From: Blastomussa wellsi
Taxonomy: Eukaryota > Cnidaria > Anthozoa > Scleractinia > Plerogyridae
Length of the DNA stretch: 64,000 nt
Direction of reading: 5' to 3'
Assembly (NCBI GenBank): GCA_947652115.1
Contig: OX393572.1
Coordinates: 12,285,856 to 12,349,855 of the forward strand
The notes beneath the pieces are model-generated. The model made no database searches. It had not been told where the DNA came from and was given only the letters and a program-made list of their open reading frames with translations. A program made the position numbers and the translations under genes. This document shows positions 44,468 to 55,100 of the stretch, piece by piece. The first letter of the stretch is position 1. Each line of letters begins with the position of its first letter.

Positions 44468-47400
44468 ATGCTTTCTCACTATTTTGTGCGTATTATTAGA
44501 CAGAGCATTCAAGTGTTATGTCCTGTGTTTTCTCATAAAGCGTTTCTTAGTCGTGCCGAAGTTGCCAACAAACTTTGGACTTCAAAAACTGCCATAGGTC
44601 GCGACGGTTTCGAACATGGCCGCCGTCGAGTGATGAATCCAGTAGTGCAGCAGCTCGAAATGCCGGTGAATGCCTTACACGTGCCAGCCAATCAGCCATT
44701 CTCCGAGATGTTACACAATCCTTTGGTTACCGGTTATATTTTTCAGAGAAAGATTAATTCTCTTCGAGGAAAGAAATTTGCCTTTACAGGCAACATGAAC
44801 TCCCTCCGGGGAAACAAATTTGCCTCTTTAGGCAACATAAATTTCCTTCGGGAAACAGAACTTGCCTTTTCGGGCAACATATATTCCCTCCGGGGAACTA
44901 AAAATGCTTGTACAGGCAACACGAATTTACTTATGGGAATATTTACAGTATTTCGAGAAAGAATCGAGCCACAAACAGAAACGATTTTTCGAGATAAGCG
45001 TGATTATAACGCCATGCTTGTCGACTCCATTGTGAACACAGAGAATGAATTTGTTGGCTGTCATGATGAGCATGCAGGAGATGTCACAAATAGCTTGCTG
45101 AACACTGACATAACCTTGAATGCTGTGACTAACTGTAGTATTGATGATACAGAGGAATTGTTTTATAAATGTGATAGAAATATTCCAGTAAACCATGAAA
45201 AGTGTGTTGAGGTTAGTAATCTGATACGAGCTTGTCGTCGGTCAAATGTCCGTGTGAGGTGCAGGAATAGGGATAGGGAACCATCTAGAGTGGCACTTAA
45301 ACGGGTGATCAAATCACTTAAATCGAGAAAATCGAGACTGAAAACCAAGCGTTCTATTAGAAAATCTATACCTGTTTCATCTGTTTTGTACAACATAGCT
45401 TCTAACTATAAACAATGGAGTCTCACCTTTGATAAGAAACAAAACAGCTTCTTTAGTAATTATTTTGAGAGAGGTCTCATTCAAACAATGGAATATAATG
45501 CATCAAAAAGAAATATATTGCTCAGTGGAGATGTTGAGTTGAATCCTGGTCCAACAACTCCACAAATAATTTGTACAGAAAGTCGCAATTCTGTGTTTAA
45601 CTGCAGATTACGTAGACATGGACTAAGAGCACTAGAGGTTGGAGGAATGGGTAATTGCTTGTTTAGAGCCATAGCACATCAATTATATCATGATGCAAAT
45701 CGACATTTAGAAATCAGAAGGGCTGGTATTCAGTATTTGCAAAACAATCCTGAGCGATTTATAGAAAGTGCAGTTCTAGATAACACATCTTGGTCGCAAT
45801 ATTTATGTAATATGTCTATGGAAGGAACTTGGGGTGATCACATTATTATGCAGGCAATAGCAGAAGCTATGAACTTGAGAATTCATGTTATAGAGTCAAG
45901 TGAAAACTTTGCTGAGTTAACACTGGTTCAAGCGCTAGATTTGTCAGAGACAACAAGGTCTATATATATAGGACACATTGGAGAGATGCACTATGTCTCA
46001 ACAATAGAACTGTTAACTGAAAGTAACTTGCCTGAAAAAGTAAAAAGAAATTTGTTTGAAAATTCTTCTGAAACTGCCTATGCTCGTAAAAGAAAACACA
46101 CTTCTACTGTGACAGAAAACCAAATCAACTCAAGTTCTAAAGATGAAAGGAATTCTGCTTTAAATACAGTGTCAAATGAAGACACAAATGCCAGCAATAA
46201 GAATAAAAAAACAAAAAGTGCATATTTAAAGAGGAAATACAGAGAAGCCAATGCATCCCCAGAGCAGAAATCAAAACGTAATCAGTACCAAAAAGCTTAT
46301 AGAGGAAAAATATCATCACCTGAACAAAAGGCAAAACATAATCAACGTCAAAAAAACTATAGGTCTAGAATGACATCTGAACAAAAGGCAAAATGCAATG
46401 AAAAACATAGGGAATATAAATCAAAAAAGAAACTTGTTTCTATTGAGTCAGCTATCTCAAAGTTCCAGGACATGGCTGCAGAAGGTCCTGTTTATACTTG
46501 TTTTTGTTGTGACCAGCTTTGGTATAGGCAGAGTGTTCTAAAAGCAGAAAACCTGAAAGATATAAATCCTGTTATTCATGAATATTTTGACCAAAGGAGA
46601 AACTCAGGTAATGCTGAATGGGTTTGCAAAACATGTCAAAGCCATTTAGTGAAAAGTAAAATTCCACCCTGTTCTGTCGTTAATGGTTTGGCATTTCCAG
46701 AAAAACCAAACTTTTTTGATTTGAATGAATTAGAATGTAGAATACTAGCCCCAAGAATTGCTTTTCAAAAGTTGATGCAAGCACCTAGAGGAAAACAACT
46801 AAAAATACATGGAAATATTGTGAATGTTCCTGCTGATGTAGCAAGTACAGTCACTATGTTGCCACGGTTACTAAGTGAGACTGCTACAATAAAAGTAAAT
46901 TTAAAAAGAAAGCTTCAATATAAGAGTTCTGCATTGTCATTAAATGTAAGACCTCATAAAGTAATGCAAGCAGCAGATTGGCTGATCAGAAATAGCAGTC
47001 TTTATAAAGATGAAGGCATTGTTTTGAATCCGCAATGGACCAATCAGTATGACAAAGAAATTGAACAACAACATAATATGAATGGCCTTTATAGTGAACA
47101 ATCTGCAGAAAGTGCCGAGAACAGTAATAGTCACTCTGAAATAAACACAATAGATGATAGAGATAATGAAAGCGAAAATGAAGATGATGTACCTGCAGGT
47201 GTTACTGATACTATGTTAACAGGCACTGACTTTTTAGAAGATAATGAGCGCCAGCATATATTCAACATTGCACCAGCAGAAGGCAATATACCCTTAAGTA
47301 TATTCAGGGATAAATATTCAGAGGAGTTAGCATATCCTGGAATATTCCTTGGGCAACCCCGGTCTCTATGCAAGCACATTCACTATAGTGATATATGTAA

Positions 47401-50400
47401 ATCTGAACTAAGAAGGTCAGACAGAAGAGCAGCTATGTGTGTAGAGAATATTTTCTTTAAAGCAAAAAAGTTGCAAATGAAAATACTTCTTAGTAAATCA
47501 ACCATTGCACTTAGAAAATGCAAGGGAAACAACAGAAATCTTAATGCACGCCAATTAAAACAGATGGGTGCACTAGATCGATTAATTCGCTTTGATGAAG
47601 GATTTAAGTTTCTTACAGCATTGCGTGGTTCACCTCCATACTTTGAGAAAGCAAAAAAAGATCTGTTTGCCATGATAAGACAACTTGGACCTGCAACACT
47701 ATTTTGCAGTTTCTCATCAGCAGAAACACAGTGGACTCACCTTCTTAAAATTCTTGGCAATCTTGTGGATCACAAAGATTATTCTGATAATGAAATTAGC
47801 AATCTTAACTGGGAGGAGAGATGTAGATTGATTCAAAGTGATCCTGTTACCTGTGCCAGACATTTTGATTACCAAGTCAATAAATTCTTAAGTAGTTTTC
47901 TTTTGAGTTCTGCAGAGCCACTAGGGAAAATATCAGATTGGTTTTACAGGGTAGAATATCAGCAACGTGGTTCACCACATATACATATGCTAATCTGGGT
48001 GGAGAGTGCACCAAAATTCCAGGAGCAAAGTGACAAAGAAGTGATTGAATTTATTGATAAGATAGTAACCTGCTGCAAACCTACTGACAATCCTGAACTA
48101 CTTCACTTAGTCAACAGACAGGTTCACCGTCATTCACATACTTGTCGTAAGAATACTAAAAGTGATTGCAGATTCAATTATCCACAGCCTCCCATGAGAC
48201 AAACAAGGATTCTTTATCCTTTAGATAAAGACATGCAACAAAGTGAAATCAAAAGGCATAAAGATACATGGAAAACAATCAAATTTCATCTAGATGAAAT
48301 GAAAGAAGGCGAAGAAATTACTTTTGACAAGTTACTCTTGGACCTCAATGTCACAGAGGAAAACTATTTACTAGCTGTGCGTTCCTCAATCAATGCTGCT
48401 ACTGTTTTCTTAAAACGAACTCCAAATGAATTAAGAGTTAACAACTACAACCCTGCTTGCCTTCAGGCATGGAGGGCTAACATGGATATTCAGTATGTGC
48501 TAGATGTGTATGCTTGTGCAGTATATATTGTTGATTATATCTCAAAAGCTCAAAAAGGCATGAGTGAGCTATTGCGAGAAGCTTGCACTGAAGCAAGAAA
48601 GGGAAATTCTACTATTAAACAGCAAGTTCGAGATATTGGCAGTAAATTTGTAAACAATGTTGAAATAAGTGCTCAAGAAGCTGTGTATATTGTACTGCAA
48701 TTGCCCATGAGAAAGTCCTCTCGGCAGGTTGTATTTATTAACACTGCACCTCCTGATGAACGTGTAGAGCTCTTGAAGCCATTAAATGATATCAAAGAAA
48801 TGGATGATGACTGTGAAGAAATCTACACGAGTGGATTGCTAAAGAGATATAGTAAACGTCCAACTCAACTAGAGGATGTAACTCTTGCAGACTGGGTTGC
48901 ATGGTATGATGTAACTGGCAAACCTTATGTAAAGCCATCTAATGATTTAGACACTGATGGCTTGCCATTAGAGAAATGCATCGAACATTATGAGAATGAT
49001 GATGATGATCTCAATGATGAAAAGGCTACTAATATCAGTGGCCGTGGTAAAATGAAAAAGAGAAATAAAGCTAGAATAATAAGAAGTGTTTGGTTCAATA
49101 AAGAAGCTGATCCTGAGAAGCACTATCGTGAACTTTTAATGCTCTATACTGCATGGAGAAATGAAGAAACTGACTTACTTGGTGGATTCTTCTGTTATCA
49201 AGACCGTTATAAGGCACTGTCTAAACTTATCAAGGAACAAATGAAACAATATGTTACATGTAATGAAGACTTAAATGAGATACAACAAGAGAGAAATAGA
49301 CTAGAAGAAAGTTATGATTGTATTGCACCTTTGACTGAAAGTATAGAACAACAAGACTGCAATGAAGGCCAGCAGGACTTACACCCTGACTTCAATGAGA
49401 ATTACAACCTATCAGATGACATAGGGATACCATCTGTTGATTCCAGATCTGAACCATTAATACTTAATGAATTACCAGACAATGAATATAGATGTATGGT
49501 ACAATCATTGAATAAAGAACAAAAGGAATTCTTTTATCATGTGCTACACCTGATCAAAACATCTGATGAGCCCTTTTATTCATTTTTGTCTGGAGGGGCA
49601 GGAGTAGGCAAATCACATGTGACTAAAGCCTTGTATCAAGCAGCACTCAAATTCTATAATAGTAGAGCTGGTGATAATTTTGCAGAAATCAGAGTTTTAA
49701 TGTTAGCACCTACAGGAAAAGCTGCATATATCATCAAAGGCAATACCATTCACAGTGCATTAGCAATACCAGCCTGCCAGTCACTAAAGACTTATAAACG
49801 TCTAGACTCTAATAGACTCAATTCCCTAAGAACGCAGTTAGGTGGTATTAAACTCGTATTTATTGATGAAATATCAATGGTCGGTAACACAATGTTTAAT
49901 GTACAAATTGACAACAGACTTAAAGACATCAAAGGAAGCCCTTTGCCCTTTGGGGGTGTTAGCATTATAGCTATAGGTGATTTATTTCAGCTACAACCAG
50001 TTATGGATGATTATATATTCAATGATTTGAAGACAGAATATGGCGTTCTTGCTCCAAATCTGTGGCAGGAACTTTTTAATATGTTTGAGCTAAAAGAAAT
50101 TATGAGGCAAAGAGAAAGCAAACAATTTGCTGAATTGCTTAACAGGTTGAGAGAAGGAAAACAGACAAATGAAGACATAAGAGTATTGAGACAACGAATG
50201 TTGCAATCCAATACCTCCAGTTATCCAATGAATGCTCCTCATCTATTTATACAAAATGCAAAAGTCAATGAATTCAATGACCGAGTACATCATGCTATAC
50301 AAAACGTAAAATACAGTATCAAGGCTCACGACAGTGTGATTGGAGCAACTTCTCAAGATGTCAGAGATAAAATTTTAAAGCAAATACCTCAAGATCCTAG

Positions 50401-51637
50401 GAAAACCAAGCAATTACATGGTTCATTAAACATAGCAGTTGGTGAAAGAACTGAAATTTCATTGAACACCAGAATTGATGATGGCATGACAAATGGTGCT
50501 GGTAATGTGATAAAGTTGATACAAATTAATCAAACCAACTATCCGTCTGGAATAATTTGGGTTCAGTTTGACCATGATGATATTGGTGCAAAAACAAGGC
50601 AGGAAAACAGACGTTTATATGTCTCTGGTATTCAGCCTACGTGGACTCCTATAAAACCAGTCACCACACAATTTGCTGTTGGTAGAAACAGAACTGTTCA
50701 AGTTGTAAGAAAACAATTTCCTCTGAGGCCAGCTGCAGCAAAAACAATTCACAGATCACAAGGTGATACAGAAACCAAAATTGTTGTTAATTTTGAAACC
50801 AAAAGAGCTATTCCTCACATACACTATGTCGGACTAAGCCGTGTAACAGTAATAGAAGGTCTTTACATCACTGACCTTTGTGAAGATAAGATAACTGTAA
50901 GTCCTGCTGTTGAGAATGAAATGGAACATCTTAGAAATGAAGGCAAACTGAAGCTTTCCATTTCTCCTATCTATGCTGCTCCAGAATCATCTATAAAGCT
51001 TTGTTTTTTGAATGCACGTTCTTTGCATAAGCACATTAATGATGTACGTGCTGACATGAATTACTTGAGTACTGATATTAGTGTTTTTTCAGAAACACGA
51101 TTCCAAATGTCTGAAAGTGACACCATGTATGAACTTGGAGAATACACCCTCTTTAGAAATGACGCTATTTCACAACACAATGAAAGACCATATGGTGGAA
51201 CTGCAGTGTATACTCGCATTGATTATTATCCGGCGTATCCATACTGCTACAATCAAAATGGCATAGAGATAACAGTTTTGAGGTTTATGGTAATTCCTCA
51301 TATCATAGTAATAGCTATTTATCGCTCTCCATCAATTCCTATTAGACAACTTTGTGCAGCTATAAGAGAACTGTTGGCATTGTCAACAGCAACTTTAAAA
51401 GTTTTTATTGGAGATTTTAATGTTAACTGGTTAAATATAACAGAAAGGTCAACATTATATAATCTCTTTATTACAGAGAATCACTATAGGCAACTAATGT
51501 CCTCCTACACAACAGATAATAAAACCTGTATTGACCATATCTATACTAATATCGATGAAGATAAAGTAAAGAGCAATATTTGGGAGACATATTTTTCTGA
51601 CCATAAAGCAATTTATGCACTGATTAACGCATTTTAG
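44468..51637 (+). CDS. Helentron replicase: 2A-OTU-Rep-PIF1 helicase-endonuclease polyprotein (2389 codons)
   Basis: One open frame encodes the whole rolling-circle machinery; residues are counted from the ATG at 44468. Four 14-residue repeats lie at 96-151. A 2A-type skipping motif GDVELNPGP is at 354-362. An OTU cysteine-protease domain spans about 385-515, with MGNCLFRAIAHQLY (Cys397) and MHYVS (His508). Basic SPEQKAK repeats follow (about 585-655), then a Cys-rich DUF6570-like region (CFCC...CKTC, about 675-850). The Rep nuclease has GSPHIHMLIW (HUH His1171/His1173) and YACAVYIVDYISK (Tyr1348, 1353, 1357). The PIF1-type helicase has GGAGVGKS (1709-1716), FIDEISM (Asp1800-Glu1801) and HRSQGDTETKIVV. 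An EEP endonuclease (about 2178-2389) shows FLNARS, SETR, GDFN (2315-2318) and SDHKAIY. Rep would nick and join single strands and the helicase unwind them; the C-terminal nuclease is typical of Helentrons. No stop or frameshift is seen, so the copy may be recent. The 44468 Met may be internal to an intron model. Confidence 0.93.
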   Translation: MLSHYFVRIIRQSIQVLCPVFSHKAFLSRAEVANKLWTSKTAIGRDGFEHGRRRVMNPVVQQLEMPVNALHVPANQPFSEMLHNPLVTGYIFQRKINSLRGKKFAFTGNMNSLRGNKFASLGNINFLRETELAFSGNIYSLRGTKNACTGNTNLLMGIFTVFRERIEPQTETIFRDKRDYNAMLVDSIVNTENEFVGCHDEHAGDVTNSLLNTDITLNAVTNCSIDDTEELFYKCDRNIPVNHEKCVEVSNLIRACRRSNVRVRCRNRDREPSRVALKRVIKSLKSRKSRLKTKRSIRKSIPVSSVLYNIASNYKQWSLTFDKKQNSFFSNYFERGLIQTMEYNASKRNILLSGDVELNPGPTTPQIICTESRNSVFNCRLRRHGLRALEVGGMGNCLFRAIAHQLYHDANRHLEIRRAGIQYLQNNPERFIESAVLDNTSWSQYLCNMSMEGTWGDHIIMQAIAEAMNLRIHVIESSENFAELTLVQALDLSETTRSIYIGHIGEMHYVSTIELLTESNLPEKVKRNLFENSSETAYARKRKHTSTVTENQINSSSKDERNSALNTVSNEDTNASNKNKKTKSAYLKRKYREANASPEQKSKRNQYQKAYRGKISSPEQKAKHNQRQKNYRSRMTSEQKAKCNEKHREYKSKKKLVSIESAISKFQDMAAEGPVYTCFCCDQLWYRQSVLKAENLKDINPVIHEYFDQRRNSGNAEWVCKTCQSHLVKSKIPPCSVVNGLAFPEKPNFFDLNELECRILAPRIAFQKLMQAPRGKQLKIHGNIVNVPADVASTVTMLPRLLSETATIKVNLKRKLQYKSSALSLNVRPHKVMQAADWLIRNSSLYKDEGIVLNPQWTNQYDKEIEQQHNMNGLYSEQSAESAENSNSHSEINTIDDRDNESENEDDVPAGVTDTMLTGTDFLEDNERQHIFNIAPAEGNIPLSIFRDKYSEELAYPGIFLGQPRSLCKHIHYSDICKSELRRSDRRAAMCVENIFFKAKKLQMKILLSKSTIALRKCKGNNRNLNARQLKQMGALDRLIRFDEGFKFLTALRGSPPYFEKAKKDLFAMIRQLGPATLFCSFSSAETQWTHLLKILGNLVDHKDYSDNEISNLNWEERCRLIQSDPVTCARHFDYQVNKFLSSFLLSSAEPLGKISDWFYRVEYQQRGSPHIHMLIWVESAPKFQEQSDKEVIEFIDKIVTCCKPTDNPELLHLVNRQVHRHSHTCRKNTKSDCRFNYPQPPMRQTRILYPLDKDMQQSEIKRHKDTWKTIKFHLDEMKEGEEITFDKLLLDLNVTEENYLLAVRSSINAATVFLKRTPNELRVNNYNPACLQAWRANMDIQYVLDVYACAVYIVDYISKAQKGMSELLREACTEARKGNSTIKQQVRDIGSKFVNNVEISAQEAVYIVLQLPMRKSSRQVVFINTAPPDERVELLKPLNDIKEMDDDCEEIYTSGLLKRYSKRPTQLEDVTLADWVAWYDVTGKPYVKPSNDLDTDGLPLEKCIEHYENDDDDLNDEKATNISGRGKMKKRNKARIIRSVWFNKEADPEKHYRELLMLYTAWRNEETDLLGGFFCYQDRYKALSKLIKEQMKQYVTCNEDLNEIQQERNRLEESYDCIAPLTESIEQQDCNEGQQDLHPDFNENYNLSDDIGIPSVDSRSEPLILNELPDNEYRCMVQSLNKEQKEFFYHVLHLIKTSDEPFYSFLSGGAGVGKSHVTKALYQAALKFYNSRAGDNFAEIRVLMLAPTGKAAYIIKGNTIHSALAIPACQSLKTYKRLDSNRLNSLRTQLGGIKLVFIDEISMVGNTMFNVQIDNRLKDIKGSPLPFGGVSIIAIGDLFQLQPVMDDYIFNDLKTEYGVLAPNLWQELFNMFELKEIMRQRESKQFAELLNRLREGKQTNEDIRVLRQRMLQSNTSSYPMNAPHLFIQNAKVNEFNDRVHHAIQNVKYSIKAHDSVIGATSQDVRDKILKQIPQDPRKTKQLHGSLNIAVGERTEISLNTRIDDGMTNGAGNVIKLIQINQTNYPSGIIWVQFDHDDIGAKTRQENRRLYVSGIQPTWTPIKPVTTQFAVGRNRTVQVVRKQFPLRPAAAKTIHRSQGDTETKIVVNFETKRAIPHIHYVGLSRVTVIEGLYITDLCEDKITVSPAVENEMEHLRNEGKLKLSISPIYAAPESSIKLCFLNARSLHKHINDVRADMNYLSTDISVFSETRFQMSESDTMYELGEYTLFRNDAISQHNERPYGGTAVYTRIDYYPAYPYCYNQNGIEITVLRFMVIPHIIVIAIYRSPSIPIRQLCAAIRELLALSTATLKVFIGDFNVNWLNITERSTLYNLFITENHYRQLMSSYTTDNKTCIDHIYTNIDEDKVKSNIWETYFSDHKAIYALINAF
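44753..44920 (+). repeat. Four tandem 42-bp (14-residue) coding repeats
   Basis: Units read INSLRGKKFAFTGN, MNSLRGNKFASLGN, INFLRETELAFSGN and IYSLRGTKNACTGN, followed by a decayed fifth (TNLLMG). They are in phase within the N-terminal part of the Helentron protein, upstream of the 2A motif. Function unknown. Confidence 0.9.
45527..45553 (+). other. 2A ribosome-skipping motif within the Helentron polyprotein
   Basis: The residues LLSGDVELNPGP match the D-V/I-E-x-N-P-G-P signature at which translation skips the Gly-Pro bond. It would separate a ~361-residue N-terminal product from the OTU-Rep-helicase-endonuclease product. Such motifs are known from several retrotransposons; the role here is inferred from the motif alone. 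Confidence 0.8.
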
Positions 51638-51735
51638 TTGCATTGCAGTATTATTTACTAGGTCAAACAGAATATCTTTCTCTGATTTTATAGCTTACAA
51701 GAGACTCCACATTTCCTTTGATTGGCACTTCAGGC

Positions 51736-51927
51736 ATGGACACTGCAACAAATTCAAGGTAAGCTCATTATGTTTGAATTCCCTCTCTCTTTATTTCTCT
51801 TTATTTCTTTTTTAAATTTCTCTTTAAAAAATACTTTTTTATTTTTTATTCAGTAGTAGTAACCAAAGAAAGAATGAAGAACCAACAGGTGTAACATCAA
51901 AATCTGCATCGGCAAACCCAGGTGAAG
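51736..51927 (+). CDS. First two exons of the RPA-like gene (left copy, cut by the gap)
   Basis: Exon 1 (51736-51758) and exon 2 (51854-51927) are the same as 58026-58048 and 58144-58217 in the right copy. Exon 3 is missing because the sequence ends at the N gap. The gene starts 98 bp after the replicase stop codon. Confidence 0.7.
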
Positions 51928-51957
51928 GTGAGAGTGACTTCACTGTTTTTGTTTTTT

Positions 51958-52157
51958 NNNNNNNNNNNNNNNNNNNNNNNNNNNNNNNNNNNNNNNNNNN
52001 NNNNNNNNNNNNNNNNNNNNNNNNNNNNNNNNNNNNNNNNNNNNNNNNNNNNNNNNNNNNNNNNNNNNNNNNNNNNNNNNNNNNNNNNNNNNNNNNNNNN
52101 NNNNNNNNNNNNNNNNNNNNNNNNNNNNNNNNNNNNNNNNNNNNNNNNNNNNNNNNN
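51958..52157. other. Assembly gap of 200 Ns
   Basis: Exactly 200 undetermined bases lie between the end of the left copy of the duplicated segment and the beginning of the right copy. A frame that crosses it is an artefact of translating Ns. Confidence 0.98.
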
Positions 52158-55100
52158 TATGAACTTGAGAATTCATGTTATAGAGTCAAGTGAAAACTTT
52201 GCTGAGTTAACACTGGTTCAAGCGCTAGATTTGTCAGAGACAACAAGGTCTATATATATAGGACACATTGGAGAGATGCACTATGTCTCAACAATAGAAC
52301 TGTTAACTGAAAGTAACTTGCCTGAAAAAGTAAAAAGAAATTTGTTTGAAAATTCTTCTGAAACTGCCTATGCTCGTAAAAGAAAACACACTTCTACTGT
52401 GACAGAAAACCAAATCAACTCAAGTTCTAAAGATGAAAGGAATTCTGCTTTAAATACAGTGTCAAATGAAGACACAAATGCCAGCAATAAGAATAAAAAA
52501 ACAAAAAGTGCATATTTAAAGAGGAAATACAGAGAAGCCAATGCATCCCCAGAGCAGAAATCAAAACGTAATCAGTACCAAAAAGCTTATAGAGGAAAAA
52601 TATCATCACCTGAACAAAAGGCAAAACATAATCAACGTCAAAAAAACTATAGGTCTAGAATGACATCTGAACAAAAGGCAAAATGCAATGAAAAACATAG
52701 GGAATATAAATCAAAAAAGAAACTTGTTTCTATTGAGTCAGCTATCTCAAAGTTCCAGGACATGGCTGCAGAAGGTCCTGTTTATACTTGTTTTTGTTGT
52801 GACCAGCTTTGGTATAGGCAGAGTGTTCTAAAAGCAGAAAACCTGAAAGATATAAATCCTGTTATTCATGAATATTTTGACCAAAGGAGAAACTCAGGTA
52901 ATGCTGAATGGGTTTGCAAAACATGTCAAAGCCATTTAGTGAAAAGTAAAATTCCACCCTGTTCTGTCGTTAATGGTTTGGCATTTCCAGAAAAACCAAA
53001 CTTTTTTGATTTGAATGAATTAGAATGTAGAATACTAGCCCCAAGAATTGCTTTTCAAAAGTTGATGCAAGCACCTAGAGGAAAACAACTAAAAATACAT
53101 GGAAATATTGTGAATGTTCCTGCTGATGTAGCAAGTACAGTCACTATGTTGCCACGGTTACTAAGTGAGACTGCTACAATAAAAGTAAATTTAAAAAGAA
53201 AGCTTCAATATAAGAGTTCTGCATTGTCATTAAATGTAAGACCTCATAAAGTAATGCAAGCAGCAGATTGGCTGATCAGAAATAGCAGTCTTTATAAAGA
53301 TGAAGGCATTGTTTTGAATCCGCAATGGACCAATCAGTATGACAAAGAAATTGAACAACAACATAATATGAATGGCCTTTATAGTGAACAATCTGCAGAA
53401 AGTGCCGAGAACAGTAATAGTCACTCTGAAATAAACACAATAGATGATAGAGATAATGAAAGCGAAAATGAAGATGATGTACCTGCAGGTGTTACTGATA
53501 CTATGTTAACAGGCACTGACTTTTTAGAAGATAATGAGCGCCAGCATATATTCAACATTGCACCAGCAGAAGGCAATATACCCTTAAGTATATTCAGGGA
53601 TAAATATTCAGAGGAGTTAGCATATCCTGGAATATTCCTTGGGCAACCCCGGTCTCTATGCAAGCACATTCACTATAGTGATATATGTAAATCTGAACTA
53701 AGAAGGTCAGACAGAAGAGCAGCTATGTGTGTAGAGAATATTTTCTTTAAAGCAAAAAAGTTGCAAATGAAAATACTTCTTAGTAAATCAACCATTGCAC
53801 TTAGAAAATGCAAGGGAAACAACAGAAATCTTAATGCACGCCAATTAAAACAGATGGGTGCACTAGATCGATTAATTCGCTTTGATGAAGGATTTAAGTT
53901 TCTTACAGCATTGCGTGGTTCACCTCCATACTTTGAGAAAGCAAAAAAAGATCTGTTTGCCATGATAAGACAACTTGGACCTGCAACACTATTTTGCAGT
54001 TTCTCATCAGCAGAAACACAGTGGACTCACCTTCTTAAAATTCTTGGCAATCTTGTGGATCACAAAGATTATTCTGATAATGAAATTAGCAATCTTAACT
54101 GGGAGGAGAGATGTAGATTGATTCAAAGTGATCCTGTTACCTGTGCCAGACATTTTGATTACCAAGTCAATAAATTCTTAAGTAGTTTTCTTTTGAGTTC
54201 TGCAGAGCCACTAGGGAAAATATCAGATTGGTTTTACAGGGTAGAATATCAGCAACGTGGTTCACCACATATACATATGCTAATCTGGGTGGAGAGTGCA
54301 CCAAAATTCCAGGAGCAAAGTGACAAAGAAGTGATTGAATTTATTGATAAGATAGTAACCTGCTGCAAACCTACTGACAATCCTGAACTACTTCACTTAG
54401 TCAACAGACAGGTTCACCGTCATTCACATACTTGTCGTAAGAATACTAAAAGTGATTGCAGATTCAATTATCCACAGCCTCCCATGAGACAAACAAGGAT
54501 TCTTTATCCTTTAGATAAAGACATGCAACAAAGTGAAATCAAAAGGCATAAAGATACATGGAAAACAATCAAATTTCATCTAGATGAAATGAAAGAAGGC
54601 GAAGAAATTACTTTTGACAAGTTACTCTTGGACCTCAATGTCACAGAGGAAAACTATTTACTAGCTGTGCGTTCCTCAATCAATGCTGCTACTGTTTTCT
54701 TAAAACGAACTCCAAATGAATTAAGAGTTAACAACTACAACCCTGCTTGCCTTCAGGCATGGAGGGCTAACATGGATATTCAGTATGTGCTAGATGTGTA
54801 TGCTTGTGCAGTATATATTGTTGATTATATCTCAAAAGCTCAAAAAGGCATGAGTGAGCTATTGCGAGAAGCTTGCACTGAAGCAAGAAAGGGAAATTCT
54901 ACTATTAAACAGCAAGTTCGAGATATTGGCAGTAAATTTGTAAACAATGTTGAAATAAGTGCTCAAGAAGCTGTGTATATTGTACTGCAATTGCCCATGA
55001 GAAAGTCCTCTCGGCAGGTTGTATTTATTAACACTGCACCTCCTGATGAACGTGTAGAGCTCTTGAAGCCATTAAATGATATCAAAGAAATGGATGATGA

